From: Ancylomarina longa
GTDB taxonomy: Bacteria; Bacteroidota; Bacteroidia; Bacteroidales; Marinifilaceae
Length of the DNA: 64,000 bases
Assembly: GCF_003996985.1 (NCBI RefSeq)
Contig: NZ_RJJX01000003.1
Span: 24,646-88,645, forward strand
Direction: 5' to 3'
In this document: one piece after another, positions 63,438 through 64,000 of the stretch
Layout: each line of letters begins with the position of its first letter
How positions within the stretch are numbered: position 1 is the first letter of the stretch
The notes under the pieces: model-generated
Databases searched by the model: none
Told to the model about the DNA's origin: nothing
Seen by the model: only the letters and a program-made list of their open reading frames with translations
Program-made: the position numbers and the translations under genes

Positions 63438-64000
63438 ATGACAGCAAAATATTCTGAAGATAGCATTCGAACACTTGATTGGAAAGAACATATCCGTAAA
63501 CGTCCCGGTATGTATATCGGGAAGTTGGGAGACGGATCTTCTCATGATGATGGGATTTACATTTTATTAAAAGAAGTAATTGATAATTCTATTGATGAGT
63601 TCGCCATGGGCGTAGGGAAATCTATAGAAGTTAGTATCACGGATAGAAAAGTTTGCGTTCGGGATTACGGGCGTGGAATTCCTTTAGGCAAAGTGATTGA
63701 TGTTACTTCGAAAATGAATACCGGAGCCAAGTACGATTCGAAAGTTTTTAAGAAATCAGTTGGATTAAATGGAGTCGGAATTAAAGCGGTAAATGCTTTA
63801 TCAGACCCATTCATTATTGAATCCTTCCGGGATGGGGAGGTGAAAAGAGCCGAATTCTCAAAAGGAGTTCTGATACAAGATGATGAAATCCAAACTACTG
63901 ATGAAAAAAATGGAGTTCAAATCACTTTTCATCCGGACGAAGAAATGTTCCTTAATTTTAGATATATCTCTGAATATATTGAGACTCTTCTTAAGAATTA
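63438..64000 (+). CDS. parE: DNA topoisomerase IV subunit B (partial, runs off the right edge)
   Basis: The ATPase subunit of topoisomerase IV, which unlinks daughter chromosomes. About 187 N-terminal residues are present. GHKL ATPase motifs are visible: [19 protein letters not shown] and [13 protein letters not shown]. The [20 protein letters not shown] loop resembles ParE rather than GyrB of Bacteroidota, which is why I favour parE. The other type II subunit is outside the window. Confidence 0.9.
   Translation, partial: MTAKYSEDSIRTLDWKEHIRKRPGMYIGKLGDGSSHDDGIYILLKEVIDNSIDEFAMGVGKSIEVSITDRKVCVRDYGRGIPLGKVIDVTSKMNTGAKYDSKVFKKSVGLNGVGIKAVNALSDPFIIESFRDGEVKRAEFSKGVLIQDDEIQTTDEKNGVQITFHPDEEMFLNFRYISEYIETLLKN

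Overview
The window is AT-rich chromosomal DNA from a member of the Bacteroidota, probably a marine Marinilabiliales-type organism. This is inferred from gene content: DUF5686, DUF5020, DUF6261 and PorV/PorQ-like proteins, a trigger factor/clpP/clpX block, mreBCD-PBP2-RodA behind purH, and several promoters whose -7 box is TAnnTTTG, the form used by Bacteroidota. No rRNA, phage, transposase gene or CRISPR array is visible. The order-level assignment is an inference.

1-8.6 kb, minus strand: proteostasis (tig, clpP, partial clpX), tRNA-Leu(UAG), then an envelope block (kdsD, tatC, a large DUF5686 protein, lptB). recQ runs divergently from kdsD. 11.1-13.3 kb: an overlapping pair, a membrane protein of the lysylphosphatidylglycerol synthase TM family and a GNAT-like protein. 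13.5-23.4 kb, plus strand: rsmA, mgtE, purH and the rod-shape cluster mreB, mreC, mreD, mrdA (PBP2), rodA. rodA overlaps a convergent ACP-phosphodiesterase-like gene.

24-38 kb: a predicted GTPase of the cyclic-2,3-diphosphoglycerate synthetase family, a large hybrid histidine kinase, an EamA transporter, pgi, gpsA and lysS (minus), then lipA-lipB-recJ (plus). 38-45 kb: a 689-base gene-free stretch with a MITE-like element, a uracil/xanthine permease, a divergent hxlR/NmrA-like pair with two palindromic operators between them, a cupin, a lipoprotein and corA.

45-50 kb is the unusual part. A DUF6261 gene is preceded by a degenerate tandem array with a period near 42 nt. It is followed by an accessory island built from three different pairs of direct repeats: R1 about 214 bp, R2 about 193 bp, R3 about 59 bp. 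These separate small cargo modules: a split two-gene permease, a membrane metallopeptidase with HExxH, a small lipoprotein and a four-repeat membrane protein. R1 carries the 3' end of the DUF6261 gene with its terminator. R2 carries a terminator and lies at the 3' side of two unrelated minus-strand genes. No integrase or transposase is present. The layout resembles a cassette array, but with unfamiliar boundary sequences.

51-64 kb returns to core genes: a nucleobase uptake pair (NCS2 permease plus DUF5020 outer-membrane channel), a HAD phosphatase, ybaK, an RluA-type pseudouridine synthase, a PaaI thioesterase, two outer-membrane proteins, purE, then hpt-adk-obg-PAP2 on the plus strand and the start of parE. 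Purine metabolism recurs across the window (purH, purE, hpt, adk, two NCS2 permeases).
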